The notes beneath the pieces were generated by a model. It saw only the letters and a program-made list of their open reading frames with translations. It was not told the DNA's origin and did not search any database. This document shows, piece by piece, positions 1 through 14,200 of a stretch of 64,000 nt of DNA. The DNA is from Euonymus europaeus (taxonomy: Eukaryota > Streptophyta > Magnoliopsida > Celastrales > Celastraceae), in contig OY756960.1 in the NCBI GenBank assembly GCA_963580455.1, positions 25,045,238-25,109,237 on the forward strand. The letters run 5' to 3'. Both the position numbers and the translations under genes were made by a program. Within the stretch, counting starts at the first letter, position 1. Each line of letters starts with the position of its first letter.

Positions 1-1505
1 ACAAGGAGCCGTCGGTGGTGTTGGCTACCTCGAAAACAAAGAAGCAGAACAAGCCCAAGAGCTTGGTCCACAAGTCTGTTATGAGGAAGGAGTTCCCTCG
101 CATGGCTAAAGCTGTTACCAATCAGGTATAATATACTCGATTTTTTTATGTTGGTTTACATAAATATATGTTAGAAGAGGAATTTTGAGATTCTACTGGC
201 AAACAGAGGTTGTGAAAGTGTCTAACTTTTAAATTTTCTACATTGTGTGTTGGTTGTTTTATGGTTTATGCTGGTATGTATTTCAATTTCTGCTTCTTTC
301 CGTTTTATTTTCCTCACACTTTCATTTATACAAGTCTCTTGCAATCAGTGGTCGCTTATAAGCAGTGATGAGAGGCTAACATGTAGGAAAACCTCGCTTG
401 AGTGGGTTCTTCAATGAAATCTTTTTGTTACGCTTGGATTCTGAGCTTTACTCATCAGTCTAGTTTGAACATTTTCTACTTGAATGAATGTTTTGTAGTT
501 ATTGGAGGCTTGTAGTAATCCCTTTTGATGCTGAGACACACAAATTTATGACTTTGTGTGAAGAAGTGAGATCTGGAGGTCCTATAGTCTCCCAGAGGCG
601 TCTCATGTGTATCTGTCAGACTGTCACTGCTAAGTTTATTCATTTTTAGTGTTTTTTTTTGTCTTGTGATTTGTTGGATGTAATAAATAATGTTTTACTT
701 GTCATTTGTTGGTTTTCTGTTTCAGTGTCCACTTGCTTCTGCTATTGTGACTGACCTTCAGTTAGAGAATCAAAATACACGAGTCCCATGAATTTATTTA
801 TTGTGCATTAATCAGTGATGAGAAGCTAACATGTAAGAAGATCCTCTTAAGTGGGCTCTTCAATGAAATATATTTGTTACGCTTGGCTTCTGAGCTTTCC
901 TTCTCACTCAACTATATTCTTGGTGCTTCATTTCTACTTGAATGAGTGAATTGGCTCTGATAATACTTGAAGTATTAGAAGTGTGGTTATAACTTAAAAT
1001 AGCAATATATTTTTGTGTTTTAGGTTATATTTGCTATCTTATGATTGAGTTGAAGTAAAATTAAATACAGGAACCTTCATTTTATTCAAACTGAATCCTG
1101 CTCCATGTTGGGATACTTTATTGTGAAGAATGAGGTTGAGTCGTATGCCTGTTTTTCTATATTATAAGCTAGGAAAATAAGCAGTTTCCACTGATCTAAA
1201 CTCTACCATGTGTCTATGTTGGTGTAAAAGAAATAAATAAGCTTAATGTTACTTGAAGTAACCCATTTGACTTGGCAATATGTTTTTTGATGGAAGATGA
1301 TGTGTATTAGTTTGATATCAAGTTTTACATTGTGTTGTAATTGCTTTCCTTCCTATATTTACAGGTTGCGGATAACTACTACAGGCCAGACTTGAAGAAG
1401 GCAGCTCTTGCTAGACTTAGTGCTGTCCAGAGAAGCCTCAAGGTTGCCAAGTCTGGTGTCAAGAAGAGGAACAGGCAAGCTGTTAGGGTTCCTGGTAGAA
1501 AGTGA
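1..1505 (+). CDS. RPL28: 60S ribosomal protein L28 (eL28), 3' part, two exons
   Basis: Structural protein of the large cytosolic ribosomal subunit. Two coding exons are visible: 1-125 (frame begins at base 3) and 1365-1505, ending in TGA at 1503-1505. The phase-0 intron 126-1364 has GT and AG borders. The encoded C-terminal segment is strongly basic; it includes [20 protein letters not shown] in exon 1 and [20 protein letters not shown] in exon 2, which I recognise as plant eL28. The N-terminus lies left of the window, so the gene is partial here. The 1.24-kb intron carries two related box C/D snoRNA-like segments, a common arrangement in ribosomal-protein host genes. Confidence 0.93.
360..448 (+). 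ncRNA. Candidate intronic box C/D snoRNA, copy 1
   Basis: Inside the L28 intron. A perfect C box GTGATGA (365-371) and a D box CTGA (441-444) are 80 nt apart overall, flanked by a 4-bp terminal stem (AAGC 360-363 with GCTT 445-448). A TTGA near 398-401 and an ATGAA-type element near 412-418 could be the internal D' and C' boxes. A related copy lies about 450 bp downstream. No rRNA target was identified by eye for the stretch preceding the D box (TTGTTACGCTTGGATT). Confidence 0.6.
811..896 (+). ncRNA. Candidate intronic box C/D snoRNA, copy 2 (diverged)
   Basis: Second copy of the element at 360-448 in the same intron. C box GTGATGA (815-821) and D box CTGA (890-893) are kept, and the sequence before the D box differs from copy 1 at only one base over about 16 nt. 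The internal D'-like TTGA has become TTAA, and the outer 4-bp stem is not preserved, so this copy may be decaying or may rely on a different stem. Confidence 0.45.
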
Positions 1506-3096
1506 GTGGTCTTGGAGAAAGTTGCAATCCTTCATTCCCTGGGATGGTTCTCTTTTAGTTGCTGTTAAAATTAAATTCCAAACAGGATAAAAGTCAAATA
1601 TTTATATTCGGTTCTTTCTATGTACTTTTTTTTTTCTTCCTTTGCTGGATTTGGTGAATCCTCGATTTTTGAGTTGATGTTGGGTTAGGTTTAAAATCAA
1701 TATGATTTTTGAGAACTTATTTGAAACCATTAGACCATATACTATTTTACCGAAAGTGTTTTAAGTTTATGTTGTGTGGTTTCATTTGGCTATTAGCAGT
1801 TCCATTGGGTTACCTTTGGTTTTGACAGCTTTTAATCCAAACTTCTAGAGATACTGTACTCATATTTTGTTGCGGATCAAAAGCCGCTCCCAGATCAAAT
1901 TTGATTTGGTGCCATGCCAGGTTTTCAATCAGGTACTCATATGTTGTATATACGAGTTAGCATGTTAACTTAAGATTACCGGTTTTAGGTTAATATGTGT
2001 CCTGTACTTAATAGCATTGAGTGTTTGTGGTTCACTTCAACTGTAGTGACTAAAGAGGTTTTGAATAAGATTTTCTAGATATAATAACGATTTTTTAATA
2101 TAAGAGTACGGGTATTTGGTTTTTAAAAAATCATCGAATTTTAATAAATAAAAAATAGTACATAGGATTTTAAGTCTTATCTATCTAATGAATTCATAGA
2201 AAATATAACAAATCTGAACTGTTTTAAACTCTCTGATGCAAATTGTCTAATATGTTAATACTCCTAATTCACATAAAAACAAAGGGGCAAGTAAACAACC
2301 TAAGCCTAAGGACTACCTTCGAAAAAAACAACCTTAGGGTTGAAGTATTATATGCATTATATTTTTTATCCAGGAGCAAATACAATGGTATGAATTTAGG
2401 GAGGAATTGATAATGTATGGGAATGTGTGTTTTTGTTGATATGGTTGTAGTGAAAAATATGTTTTGCTGATGTAACTGTATTGAGAGATGTGTTTTAATG
2501 ATATGAATGATGATGTGGTTTGACTTTTTGTAAAAAATGTGAGATTTATTATGAAGTTTGGATTAATTTTGTTTGAGATTAGATGAGAAAATGATTTTGT
2601 ATTGAAATATATGTTTTGCTAATGTGATAATATTATAATATGTGTTATGTTGATTTGATTGTATTAAAATTTATTTTTTTGTGAGAAAGATGTAGAGTTT
2701 ATTTTTTAAATTTAATGGGCCAACAATGTCGTTTATTGCATTTGTTCTTAAGCGCATGGGTGAATCATGTTCAATTCTTCAATTAAATTTTTTATTATAA
2801 TTGCCAAAAAAAAAAGATTAACCAAAATCGCAAATAAAAAATCAAATCAGTTGAGTTCGGGCTTGGAAGTTGTGACCCGAATCCCGAATCAAGTTAAACC
2901 CGACGGAGCGTACATGTCCTTTTTTTTTTTTTTTGATAAAGAGCGTACATGTCCTTTTGTGGCGAGAGTGTTGTCTCTGTTTAATTTTAGCCTGTTTTGT
3001 CCCCGTTCCGATATGATAATTTCCCGCGTCCCTGTCCTGTCCCTCATTTCCCGCTCTGAAAACCCTAGAAAGTAGAAGTGTAGAACCCTAGAAAAC
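1506..3096. other. Intergenic L28-HAT1 region
   Basis: Holds the L28 3' UTR and then AT-rich sequence with TGTTTTGCTGATGTGA-like phrases repeated loosely at 2455-2690. No convincing coding sequence. The last about 100 bases form the HAT1 promoter and leader. Confidence 0.6.
3060..3091 (+). promoter_or_regulatory. Telo-box-like elements in the HAT1 leader
   Basis: AAACCCTAG at 3060-3068 and AACCCTAG at 3084-3091 lie within 40 bases upstream of the HAT1 ATG. Such telo-box sequences are typical of plant promoters and leaders of genes active in dividing cells; the function here is inferred. Confidence 0.45.
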
Positions 3097-6000
3097 ATGG
3101 GGAAGAAGCAACAACTTGCCGGCGATCCGGCCGCCGACCCCAAGAAACGAAGGCGTGTGGGCTTTTCAAAAATAGGTGAGCCGATTCTGTTTAGATCCCC
3201 CGATTAACGTTTCGTTGTATCAATAATGTTTTGAAATGATTCATGCTTTTGGTTTTTAGTTTGTTTCCCCTTCAAATGAGCTCACAGTGTTTAATGTTTG
3301 TTTTTTTGGCGGTTGTGTTGCAGATGCTGGGGTCGAGGCCAATGACTGCATTAAGATCTATTTGGGTATGGCGCGTTATTTATGATTATTAGGTTGATTC
3401 CTGCCTGCTGTCTGTGTCCATTGATCATGTAGCTGGTAAAAATCCATTTGGAATGAAGAGTAATGGTGGTGATGACAGTTGAAAATATTGATTTTCTTCA
3501 TTTTCTCATGTTTTGTGTGTGTTAGTAGTAGTCTTGTTTATAGGCTAGCTTGCTTCGTAGCTTAGAAATGTGAGGGATTTGTAGCAACTTAGCCCCTCTA
3601 GTTGATTTTTTTGGGGATCTTTTTTCTTTTATTTGATGTCTCTCTTTATTCTTCTTCTTCTGGCTGAGCACCTGCTTTGTGCCTGTCCTTACGAGCCGTT
3701 TTTGTTTCAAAAGAGAAGCATAATAAAGCCAATCCATTTCTTGTTTGTTTTATATATTTTTAAGTTTGGTTTATATAAGTTTTGGGCAAGCTAAGTTTTT
3801 GTTTTGGGCTTCTTAATTTTGGTACAGTTAACTTTGATTTTGCTCCAACAAGGTATATGCTTTGATCTGTTCTAATTTATTCATGTTGGTTGTTTCTTAC
3901 CAGAAAACTGTGCTAGCATTCGTTTAATAGACATGAATTAATTAGCTGTGGAACTGAGCTCTTTGTTGTTAGAATCATGCATATATAATGAGAGCATCAC
4001 TTTTGTCAGCCTTCATTCTGTTGTAGTCATGCTTGCAAGCTGACTACGTTATAATATGAGCTGTTAGGATGACAAGTGCCTTCTGTGTTTTGAGTTGATT
4101 ATTTCCTTTGTAATGCGTCCAATGTGATTTTTCTTTACTTGATTGCTGTTTGTAGTTTCTAGTGAGGAGGAAGTTGGTGCTTCAGACAGCATTTGCATAG
4201 AGCCAATTGACTTGAATGGATTTTTCGATGAAGATGGGAAAATTTACGGATATCAAGGATTGAAGGTATTATGCAATTATATTAATTTTCTACTTATAAA
4301 AGTTTATGCTCTGTAGATGGCATAAATGAGGCTTGACATTCTCTTGATGATTTCACAGGAGTTATTAATTTTCTGTTGTATTCTTATGCATTTTTTTCCT
4401 ATATGTCCTCTACAGATAACGATATGGATTAGCAGCCTGTCATTTTGCTCATATGCTGATATTACATTTCAGAGCACATCTGATGTAAGTTTAATTTATG
4501 TCTTGCTGTAAGCTTGAATGTCTTTCCTACTCTAACCCAATGTGTTGTTATGACTATTCCTTATTTATCAAATGCGTGCTTTTAGTCTTAACTCACTTCA
4601 ACAACCTCTGTTGATTGTTGTTATTTGTTGTTAGGGAGGTAAAGGAATCACTGATCTTAAATCTGCCCTTCAGGTATAAATCGATTTCCTTAGGAATTGA
4701 TTGCTTTGATCTTCTTTATCTGTGATTTGTCATTATCTATTATCCCCTGCAGAAAATATTTGCTGAGACACTTGTTGAGAATAAAGATAACTTTCTCAAA
4801 TCATTTTCTGCAGAGAGCCGTTACATTAGGTACTGTATGACGGATGTGCTAAGCATGTAGAAATATGGTGCTTGCATGACTGCCTTTTGTTGGTCACTTG
4901 GTCCTTTGTTTAACCATAGTTTTTACATTATGACTTCAACAGCTCCATTGTATCCACTGGGGAGATATTGCAGCAAAAAGCCTCCAATGGACACACTGGT
5001 GGTTTTGATAACAACGGGGAAGCTACTTCTGATGTTGAGGTACTCCTGCATTAATTAGCCTTGTACAGCAAGATTGCTTTTTGATAGTCTGGTGCTAAGT
5101 CATTGGCCACAAGGTGCACATTTTCTTGCCAAATATTGTGGCTAATATGTTTTGACTTTGAATCACCATTGTAACCTAGTGACACTTCACTTGCCAATTA
5201 CATTTCTTCAAGGAGGTTGTTCTGGTTCAATACAGGACAGCATTAGTTTATGATCATAAATTCCGTAGATTGTTACAATTGCCAATTGAGACCAATTTTC
5301 CTGTGTATTGGCTGTTAATAGAGTCAGTACGGGTTTCACATTATCACATGCCGACATTGGCCTAAGAAGTTAAATACAAATGCTTACACTTTCCCTTGCA
5401 TTTTCCCCTTTGATGCTTTCTTTGTAAGGCTCAGCTGGAGGTGTTCTTGCCCACACAACAGTCATTTTTTTTTAATTTTTATAAAACATGGCATCTATGA
5501 TCTATTGGTGTGTGTACATTTGTATTCCCATACAATGGTTTCAGCCATCTGATTTTAGATAAATGATCTAAGAGGAGCCGTCTCTTGTACAGTTGTATTA
5601 TGTATCTTTCAATATCCCCAGATGGAGATAGAGATTTTTAATTTTCCAACTGGGGTAAAATTGTTAGGTAATGGAAGCTCACTAATGAAAGACTCTAGTT
5701 TCTGTTTCTGTTTTCGCCTTGGCAATTGCAAGAACTGTCTTTGATTAGATTGATGGTCTTTCTTGTGGGTCAGGTTTTCCGCATGGGCATAAGCAATGCA
5801 GCTACAGGACACCTTTACAGCCGCTTGATACCTCTTGTTCTTCTGCTTGTTGATGGTAATGCTTTCATCTATCTTAGCTTGTCTAGGAAATTTGTACTCT
5901 TCTTTGCTGCATTTTTAGAGTCCGAGACTCCGAGTTTAAGCCGTCTTATTTTCTCTATCAGGTAGCAATCCAATCGATGTCACGGATCCGGGATGGGAGT

Positions 6001-6916
6001 TATATGTCCTAACTCATAAGAAGGAAGTTCCGCATGTTGGCTTTCAGCATAGGCTGCTTGGTTTTTCGGCTGTATATCGTTTTTACCATTACCCTGAAAG
6101 TTCACGCCTGCGACTTAGTCAGGTTCAATCTTGTTCCTTTGTCATGCTATTAATTAGTTGGTACTTGGGAGACATCTGGCAAAAATGGTTTATTTCCTGG
6201 AGCTTTCTTGAATATTCTGTTATCTATCTTTTCTGCCCATTCATGGTATTTTCTTTTTTCATTGAATGCTTCCTCTTCGTCAGATTCTGGTATTGCCTCC
6301 TTACCAATGCAAGGGTCATGGAGCTCGTCTTGTAGAGGTTATAAGTAATGTGGCAATATCTGAGGATGTTTACGACTTGACAGTTGAAGAGCCGTTGGAT
6401 CGCTTGCAACATGTGCGCACTTGTGTTGACATAAGGCGTCTACTTACTTTTGAGCCCATCCAGAATGCAGTTAATTCGGTGGTTTCACAGCTGAAGCAAG
6501 AAAACCTATCTAAGAAAACTCACTCCCCTCGATTTGTGCCTCCTTTGACTGTGATTGATGATGTTAGGAAACACTTGAAGATTAACAGGAAACAGTTTCT
6601 GCAGTGTTGGGAGATCCTGATCTATCTTGGCCTTGATCCGGTTGACAATCACATAGAGGACTACGTGAGAATAATTTCAAATCGCATAAAAGAGGAAACC
6701 TTGGGAAAAGATTCTGAGACTGCAGGGAAGCGAGTAGTTGATGTCCCTAGTGATTATAACCCTGAAGTGTCATTTGTCATGTTCAGGTCGCGGGATGGTG
6801 AAGCTAGTACTGTCCGGATGGATGAGAATCAGACAACTCAAGCAGAACAACTGCAGCAATTGATCGACAGAAGGGTCAAAGAGATCAAGCTAATAGCAGC
6901 GAAGGTGTCCAAATGA
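3097..6916 (+). CDS. HAG2: Histone acetyltransferase type B catalytic subunit (HAT1; plant HAG2 class)
   Basis: Acetylates newly made histone H4 (Lys5/Lys12 in the family) before chromatin assembly. Ten exons: 3097-3175, 3324-3365, 4156-4265, 4416-4484, 4635-4673, 4753-4829, 4943-5039, 5774-5855, 5962-6122, 6284-6916; together 462 codons plus stop, close to the length I recall for the Arabidopsis protein (about 467). The N-terminal HAT1 domain includes DEDGKIYGYQGLK. The acetyl-CoA loop of the GNAT fold is visible as QCKGHGA at about residues 260-266, after the ILVLPPY strand. The C-terminal helical region is coded by the large last exon. The ATG follows two telo-box-like elements, and the early KKRRR run could be a nuclear localisation signal. 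No disabling changes seen. Confidence 0.93.
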
Positions 6917-8232
6917 AAAATGTGAAGTATTGTTGAGACTTAATACTGGGGTTTGGTTTATATCATATTTGTAGTTGTTGCTGTGAGATGCCTCATTTGG
7001 TCGGTTGGAAAAGTGACTTTTATGGAAAGTTATTGAGCTTTATTTATAGTTTAGCTTATTTAATTCAAAATAACTATTAATTGTTGCGAAAGCTTATACA
7101 TTCCATTAGTGGCTGCACTGACTATTTGATGAATTCAGGAAAGAGCCCTTCTGACACAATCGATGATCAGGCTATACTCTTCAGGTTTGGTAGACGAGTA
7201 GCCGATAACCTCACTCATGCGTATGGTATTGCTTCTACATCTTTTATAAGCAGCAATTCTTATATGTACAACAAAAATCAGAAACAGAGGGACAGAGAAT
7301 ACATCAATTCATGCGTAAGATGGTTGTCTTTGATTAATGGAGACGTGTTTTGTAGTATACTCATCCTCCCAAGGCCTAATCTATATGTTACTGATGAGGA
7401 GGGGAGGTGCAATAATTTCTTTAAATAAAAAGGGATAATTTTTTAAAATAAAATCGCAAGGAGAGAGTGAATTATTTATGGAGATAATCAAGGGCGACCA
7501 ATACTAAATAACCAATTTTTAATATATATTTTAACCTAATATATTTTAACCCGTTTTCACTAGTTGACTACAACATTTGAGTTTCATCGATAAATAAAAA
7601 TTCTCATATGATATAACTTAATGTAGGTTTTTATTTTTATTTTCAAAAATCTGTTTGAATTAGCATTTAGAATTTGATATTTTAGCTATCTAATCAATTA
7701 TGCAGATGGATCATGATCCTTAATTTTGTGGGCTGACGTGGCAAAATAAAGCTCCTGTTTAGGGCGGGTAAAAATTTATACATTCATAACTTATACTAAG
7801 GAGTTTATATGTTCTATTCACTCATGCCAAGAAACACATTAAACAAAATTTATTTAATTTTTTTTATTGCCCTCTTCTCACACACATTTGTCCTATTGTC
7901 TCTTAAAATATATATTATATTTCAAAAAAAATTATATAATCAAAGTCAATCCGTATATTTTTCCAACAAAACTGATATTCAATAACTTTTATTTTACTAT
8001 TAAACTACCTTGATAAATACGACAGAGTTTATTTCACAGCTTATATACAGTATTAAAAGTTACAATGTAGCGAACCGTTAAACAGTAAAAAGATGCACAA
8101 ATTTAACACAACTAATTTCGCTACACGATACGAGATGGTGAAGAAGAAGACGCAAAGATCAAAATAACAAAGACGAGACGAGAAAGGCTTTCTGCGTAAT
8201 TGGGGCTGTGTAGCGTAGCCGTAGCAAGAGAA
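6917..8232. other. Intergenic region between HAT1 and the M16 peptidase
   Basis: HAT1 3' UTR, then AT-rich DNA and the M16 promoter. An open frame at 7081-7428 has no ATG start and resembles no family I recognise, so it is not called as a gene. Confidence 0.55.
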
Positions 8233-11200
8233 ATGGATTTGCTTCCAGGAGACAGCCCACAGATCGCAAAGAAGCACGGTTTCCGGTCACTGAAACTGCT
8301 GAACGTGGAAATGGACAAGGTTCTGGATCAATATCCGTTCGGAGCACAATACGGCCGTCTCGACAACGGCCTTACTTATTATGTTCGCTGCAACTCCAAG
8401 CCCAGAATGCGAGCTGCTCTTGCTCTCGCTGTCCATGTCGGGTAAATCGATTTTACACACTTTCTTGCTTAGCAGTTTTTTCACTTTCCCTATCCTCCTT
8501 ACCCTGAAAACGAGACAAAACTCAAAATGAATTAAATTGGGAAAGCCGGAAAGATCATATTTTACCCTAAATGCATGCCAATCCCCTTCAGTTTCATTGC
8601 AATGTTAGGCGTTCTCATTTTGCTTCGGTTAACTGCATCTTTTTTCGGTGTAAATTGAACTTGCTTCGATGTTTGGATTAATTTCTGTGCTTATGTGTTG
8701 ATGAATGGAGTTTGCGAGTAATTTTAGTTGGCAAAGCAGTGGAACAATGTCTTTCTGTAATTGAGTCTTTTATTTTCATTATTTGGTTTTTGTTTCTCTG
8801 ATTTATTTAGTTTGAGGCAGCTCAGTTTTGGAGGAGGAGGATGAGCGTGGAGTTGCACACATAGTCGAGCATCTTGCATTCAGTGCCACTAAGAAATACA
8901 CTAACCATGATATGGTAAAATTTCTTGAAAGTATTGGGGCAGAGTTTGGGGCTTGCCAAAATGCAGCAACTTCTGCTGATGAGACTATATATGAGTTGTT
9001 TGTTCCTGTTGACAAGCCTGAACTGTTATCCCAGGCTATTTCAGTCTTAGCAGAATTCAGTTCAGAGGTATTGTATCGATAAATTCGTTGTTTGACATGT
9101 TCTGAAAACTTTTTCATGTTTTGGTATATAATCAGCCATGGCATGCAGATTCGGGTTTCGAAAGATGATTTAGAAAAAGAAAGAGGAGCTGTCATGGAAG
9201 AGTACAGAGGCAGCCGGAATGCTAGTGGAAGGATGCAGGAGGCACACTGGGTTCTAATGATGGAAGGTTCAAAGGTTTTGCTACTGAATTTCTACAGTTT
9301 ATTAGTCAAATGCTCCTTGGGGATTTTGTTCACAAGCCACCTTAATGAGAAATGATAAAATTTCCCCCCTTAAATTTATGAACTCCTTTTGTTGATGATA
9401 AGCCTTCTCATATACTATTACGTATGGTGTCTCAGATTGTAGGATATGAATCATATGATTGCCTTTCTATGTTCTCTTTTGGTTTGTAGATTGTGCTGAG
9501 GCAAACAAAATCTAGCAAATTAAAGCGATCATGCAATTAATGTCATATATGATTTGGTGAGTTCTTGAAATGATCATTGTATTTGCTTGCTGGACTGCAG
9601 TATGCTGAACGTATACCAATTGGAACTGAGAAGGTAATTCGGACGGTTTCTCCTGAGACGGTGAAGCAATTTTATCACAAGTGGTATCATTTACACAATA
9701 TGGCAGTGATAGCAGTCGGTGATTTTGCTGATACAGAGGTGTGGATATATTAGCTAAAATTTCTGAGTGGAGTTATGATTTTATTCTGCGTGATTGGTTT
9801 TTAATGTTATCCCTCTCACTCTAGAGCGTTGTTGGGTTGATTAAGACTCATTTCGGGCAGAAAAATTCAATCCCTGACCCTCCACCTATACCGATCTTTC
9901 CAGTCCCTTGCCACGAGGAACAACGTTTTTCATGCTTTGTCGAATCTGAAGCTGCTGGGGTTAGTATGCTAAAATATTCTTTCTTGTTTGTGCTAGTGTC
10001 TTTGAATATCATGACAACATGCAAATATATAAAATTTCATGTGCTGTGAGATCTTGATGCTGTTATCTTACATTTGCTTATAACAGTCTGCAGTGATGAT
10101 CAGCTATAAGGTGCCTGTATGTGAGCTGAAGACAGTGAAGGACTACAGGGATATGCTTGCAGAGTCCATGTTCCTACATGCTCTAAATCAGAGGTTCTTT
10201 AAATTATCTCGTACAAACGATCCACCATACTTTTCTTGCTCTGCTGCTGCAGACGATCTAGCTTTTCCTTCGAGGGCTTATATAATGAGTTCATCTTGTA
10301 AAGAAAAAGGGACTCTTGAGGCCTTAGAATCAATGCTTCTTGAGGTGTGCTTCATAGTTTATCTGGCCTTTCCCGCTTCCCATCACTTTTTCAAATGAGC
10401 TTCTATTGTGTTGGAGCTGTTGTTTTCTTAGTTACTTGTATATTATTTTCAGGTTGCAAGAGTACGATTACATGGGTTTTCCGAACGCGAGATATCTGTT
10501 GTTCGAGCATTACTGATGTCTGAGGTTGAATCTGCCTATTTGGAGCGTGATCAAATGCAGTCAACCAGCTTGCGAGATGAATATTTACAAGTATGTTGAG
10601 CTGTTGTTGTCTTGGCAATATGAAATTTTACATTAACTGATGCCAGCTGAATTTCCGTCGTCTTTCTTGTTGCAGCATTTCCTCCGCAATGAGCCAGTCA
10701 TTGGTATTGAGTATGAGGCTCAGCTCCAAAAAACCATTCTGCCATGTGAGAAATAAGTATTAGGATTCTATAATGCTCAACATACGGTCATATACGTAGT
10801 GAAGTGAAGATGGTTTATATTATCATTACTCATATGTGGTTTCTGTGTGCTAGGTATATCGGCATTAGATGTATCTAAATATTCAGAGAAGTTACAGACA
10901 TCTTGTAGCTGTGTCATAAAGACAATCGAACCTCGAGCTTATGCTTCGGTAAATGATCTCAAAGATGTCGTGTTGAGGGTCAATAGTCTTGAGGAGGAAA
11001 GAAGCATTTCTCCTTGGGATGAAGAAAACATCCCAGAAGAGATTATCACTACAAAGCCAGATCCAGGGTAAAGTTGGTTGGAATTTTTGTTTCTATTTTA
11101 TATCTGAAGGATATTCAAACCTGGAGACTGTATTTTACTGTTACTTGACTATGCTAGTCTCTTTCTTTTTCATTTTGGTGGCTGCAAATATCAGAGTGAA

Positions 11201-14200
11201 TCTTCATGGCAATGCTTATTTTTAAGTTGGTTTTAGTTGTGGATGGGGGATTTTTTACACCTCACTGGACTTGTAGAGTTGCAGTCCCTTATTGGCACTT
11301 CACTTGTGTTGTGTCTACCACTATGTCAACAAGCCTTGGTACCCACTGTTTAGAGTCAGCGATATTTATTTGCAGTAAAAACTAAAGTACTTGGGAATCC
11401 ATCACATGGATTTTCTTTTCCCTACTCAGTTCGACCTAATTTTACACTATACACGTGGAATCCATTCTCAACACCTCATACATGTCTTTTCAAGTCTCTT
11501 CTCCTAAAAATCTCCTTCTTGTTCCCTTTTTTCCCCTCATTTTCTGTAAGGACACTTGCATCTCTAAATTATGTCTCTAAACCATTCAGGCACTTTAATT
11601 TCATATTATATCCAATTGGAGTTACTTGTATCTTATCCAATCCTTACTGTGCCTATCTCACATGTACCTTGATTTTCTTATTTTTAGGAACATTCACTTT
11701 TTGAACATTTGGCCTCGTGTCTGCCCCACCAATGACATTAACTATATAGCAGGGATATAGCATATTGTTGAAATTTTCTTCTTACTCTGAGAGTATCATC
11801 TACTCACACAAAGAGCTATGTGCAGTTTTTGTTTCATACAATCATTCCTGGAATTATATGATGCATTTTCTCTTTTTACTTTAACTTGATTTCTTATTAC
11901 ATCATGGATAGAAATTTCTTCGGGCATGTATGTATCATCGCCCCAAATGAAATGACATATTTGTAAAAGCTCATACTACAATATGTATTTTCTGATTTCA
12001 GTTCCCATTGCTGTAAGCTTTTAAATGATTTACTACAGGGATATTGTTCAACGGCATCAGTATTCTAACATTGGAGCAACAGAATTAATTCTTTCGAATG
12101 GCATGCGGATATGCTATAAATGTACAGACTTCTTGGATGACCAGGTATGTATCAATTTCTGGAGTTATGACATCCGTAACTAATCCTTTGACAGTACCAT
12201 AACATGACTATTCTGTTTCTGGACTGTTAATCTTATTTTTAGTTATTTTCTCTGCCATGCACTTCATTTGTTGCTTGTGTACTTAAGAGTTTGAAATGGT
12301 AAGAAATTCCGTGTTCTACTTGATGTTTGCCCCAATAGGTGGGAGCTAATAGATGAGAAAACTGCCATTAGCATTTACTAGATAGTTAAGCTTCTATACA
12401 TAGTTGAACAGTTCTTGTATTGTGATATAATGTGTCAAATTTTTAATCATTTGCTGAGTGTAGAGCATGCCGGCATTGACACTGTCCCTTACCCAACTCT
12501 TAGAAGGATTCTCATCTAAGAGAGTTTTTTGTGTCGTGGCTGCCATGGTCATCAATAAAAAATGTTGAATTTTAGGGGAGTGTTTGTTGATGATGAGAGA
12601 ATCGGAAGCCAACTCAATAGGTCGTAACTCCTCATGCCAATTGGCGACTCGTTTGTTTCCCAATTAGCTTTGTGTTGGAGCCTCTTGCATCTTGTGGGCA
12701 ATCATATCTTCTCTGTCTTGAATGAATGGATGCTCTTTTTGGATTTTCCTTTGGTCGCTTCTGCTGAACAACTTCTAATGGCATCATCTACCCATGTGAT
12801 GGATTTTATAATCATTTGCCAATATTTGAAAATTTAACTTGGTACCAGATTTCATATGATGATATTGGCACCATTAAACTCCAGAGTTATAATCGTATTC
12901 TTGACTGCCCATTTTATGGAAATAAAAATTGGAAGAGCATATGAGTCTGCTAAATCTTATTTGTTCCCCTAGTAGTGTAGTACTGTTACTGTACATGTAG
13001 CAACTGATAAGTTTTGTTTCCTGCCCGCCCGGGACGTGACTGGTTATGTGATTATTTAAATGAAATGATAGATCTCTTAAATATTCATTTATCTAAATTG
13101 TATTGGTTAGAAAATGTATACATGATGTGAAATGCCCAAACCCCACAAGTTAACTTATTGGGTTGAATGGCAAAGTAACTAATGTACTGCTTCTTTCAAC
13201 AGGTTCTTTTTACAGGTTTCTCGTATGGAGGTTTATCTGAACTCCCAGAAAGTGAGTACTTATCCTGCTCGATGGGTTCAACCATTGCTGGAGAGATTGG
13301 TGTATTTGGTTATAGACCAACTGTGCTAATGGATATGCTTGCTGGTAAAAGAGTCGAGGTTGGTACAAAAATTGGAGCGTACATGAGAACCTTTTCTGGC
13401 GATTGTTCACCGTCAGACCTGGAGACTGCCCTGCAGGTTTTGCTTCATTTGAATTCATCATTCCCATTATTGTTCTTTTAGCATTCTTGAAACAGAGGAT
13501 GGTGGCCTACTCTATAAGCTCATAAATGGAAAAGGTCCACTAACTTTTGCTGACAATTTCTCATTAAAAGTATCTTTAATATATTAAAAACTTCCCTTTA
13601 AGTTCTGGTTGACATTGTACATAAATAAATGGATGGTCTTGACTTGCAATTATTTATTTGGGCAGCTCGTCTATCAACTATTTACAACAAATGTAACGCC
13701 AGGAGGAGAAGATGTCAAAATAGTGATGCAAATGACAGAAGAAGCTATTCGTGCTCAAGAAAGAGATCCCTATACTATATTTGCTAACAGAACGAAGGAG
13801 CTCAACTATGGAAACTCCTATTTCTTTAGGGTATGGCTGCTACCTCTTACGACAGTTTCTTTCAGGCTCATTTGGTATGGTGGTTACTTCTGGCAAAGCA
13901 CTTTGTATGGAATTTCTTTGGTACAAAAGTTTTTTTTGTTAAAACTGATTAGTGCTTATCTTTGACTTTTTGTTAAGCAATTTGTATTAAAATGATATTA
14001 TTTGTCTTCTAAATTTGTATTTAAGGATGACATTTGCCATTTAAAATGCTCATTTGGTTTCTTCCTCTTCTTGGAAATCATTTTTTGTTGAAGAGAAACA
14101 ATAAAGAAAATTGGTTAAAAGTTTGATATATTGGTGGCTTCAACAAGCACATAGGAATATAATATTTATATTTTGTAATAGATAAGGATGCTATTATCTG

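Noticed and set aside
500..620. Possible H/ACA snoRNA between the two C/D segments (paired CACACAAA / TTTGTGTG).
   Set aside because: One short hairpin only; no convincing second hairpin, H box or ACA at the right distance.
7081..7428. 115-codon open frame downstream of HAT1.
   Set aside because: No ATG start, no family likeness, and it lies in the HAT1 3' flank.
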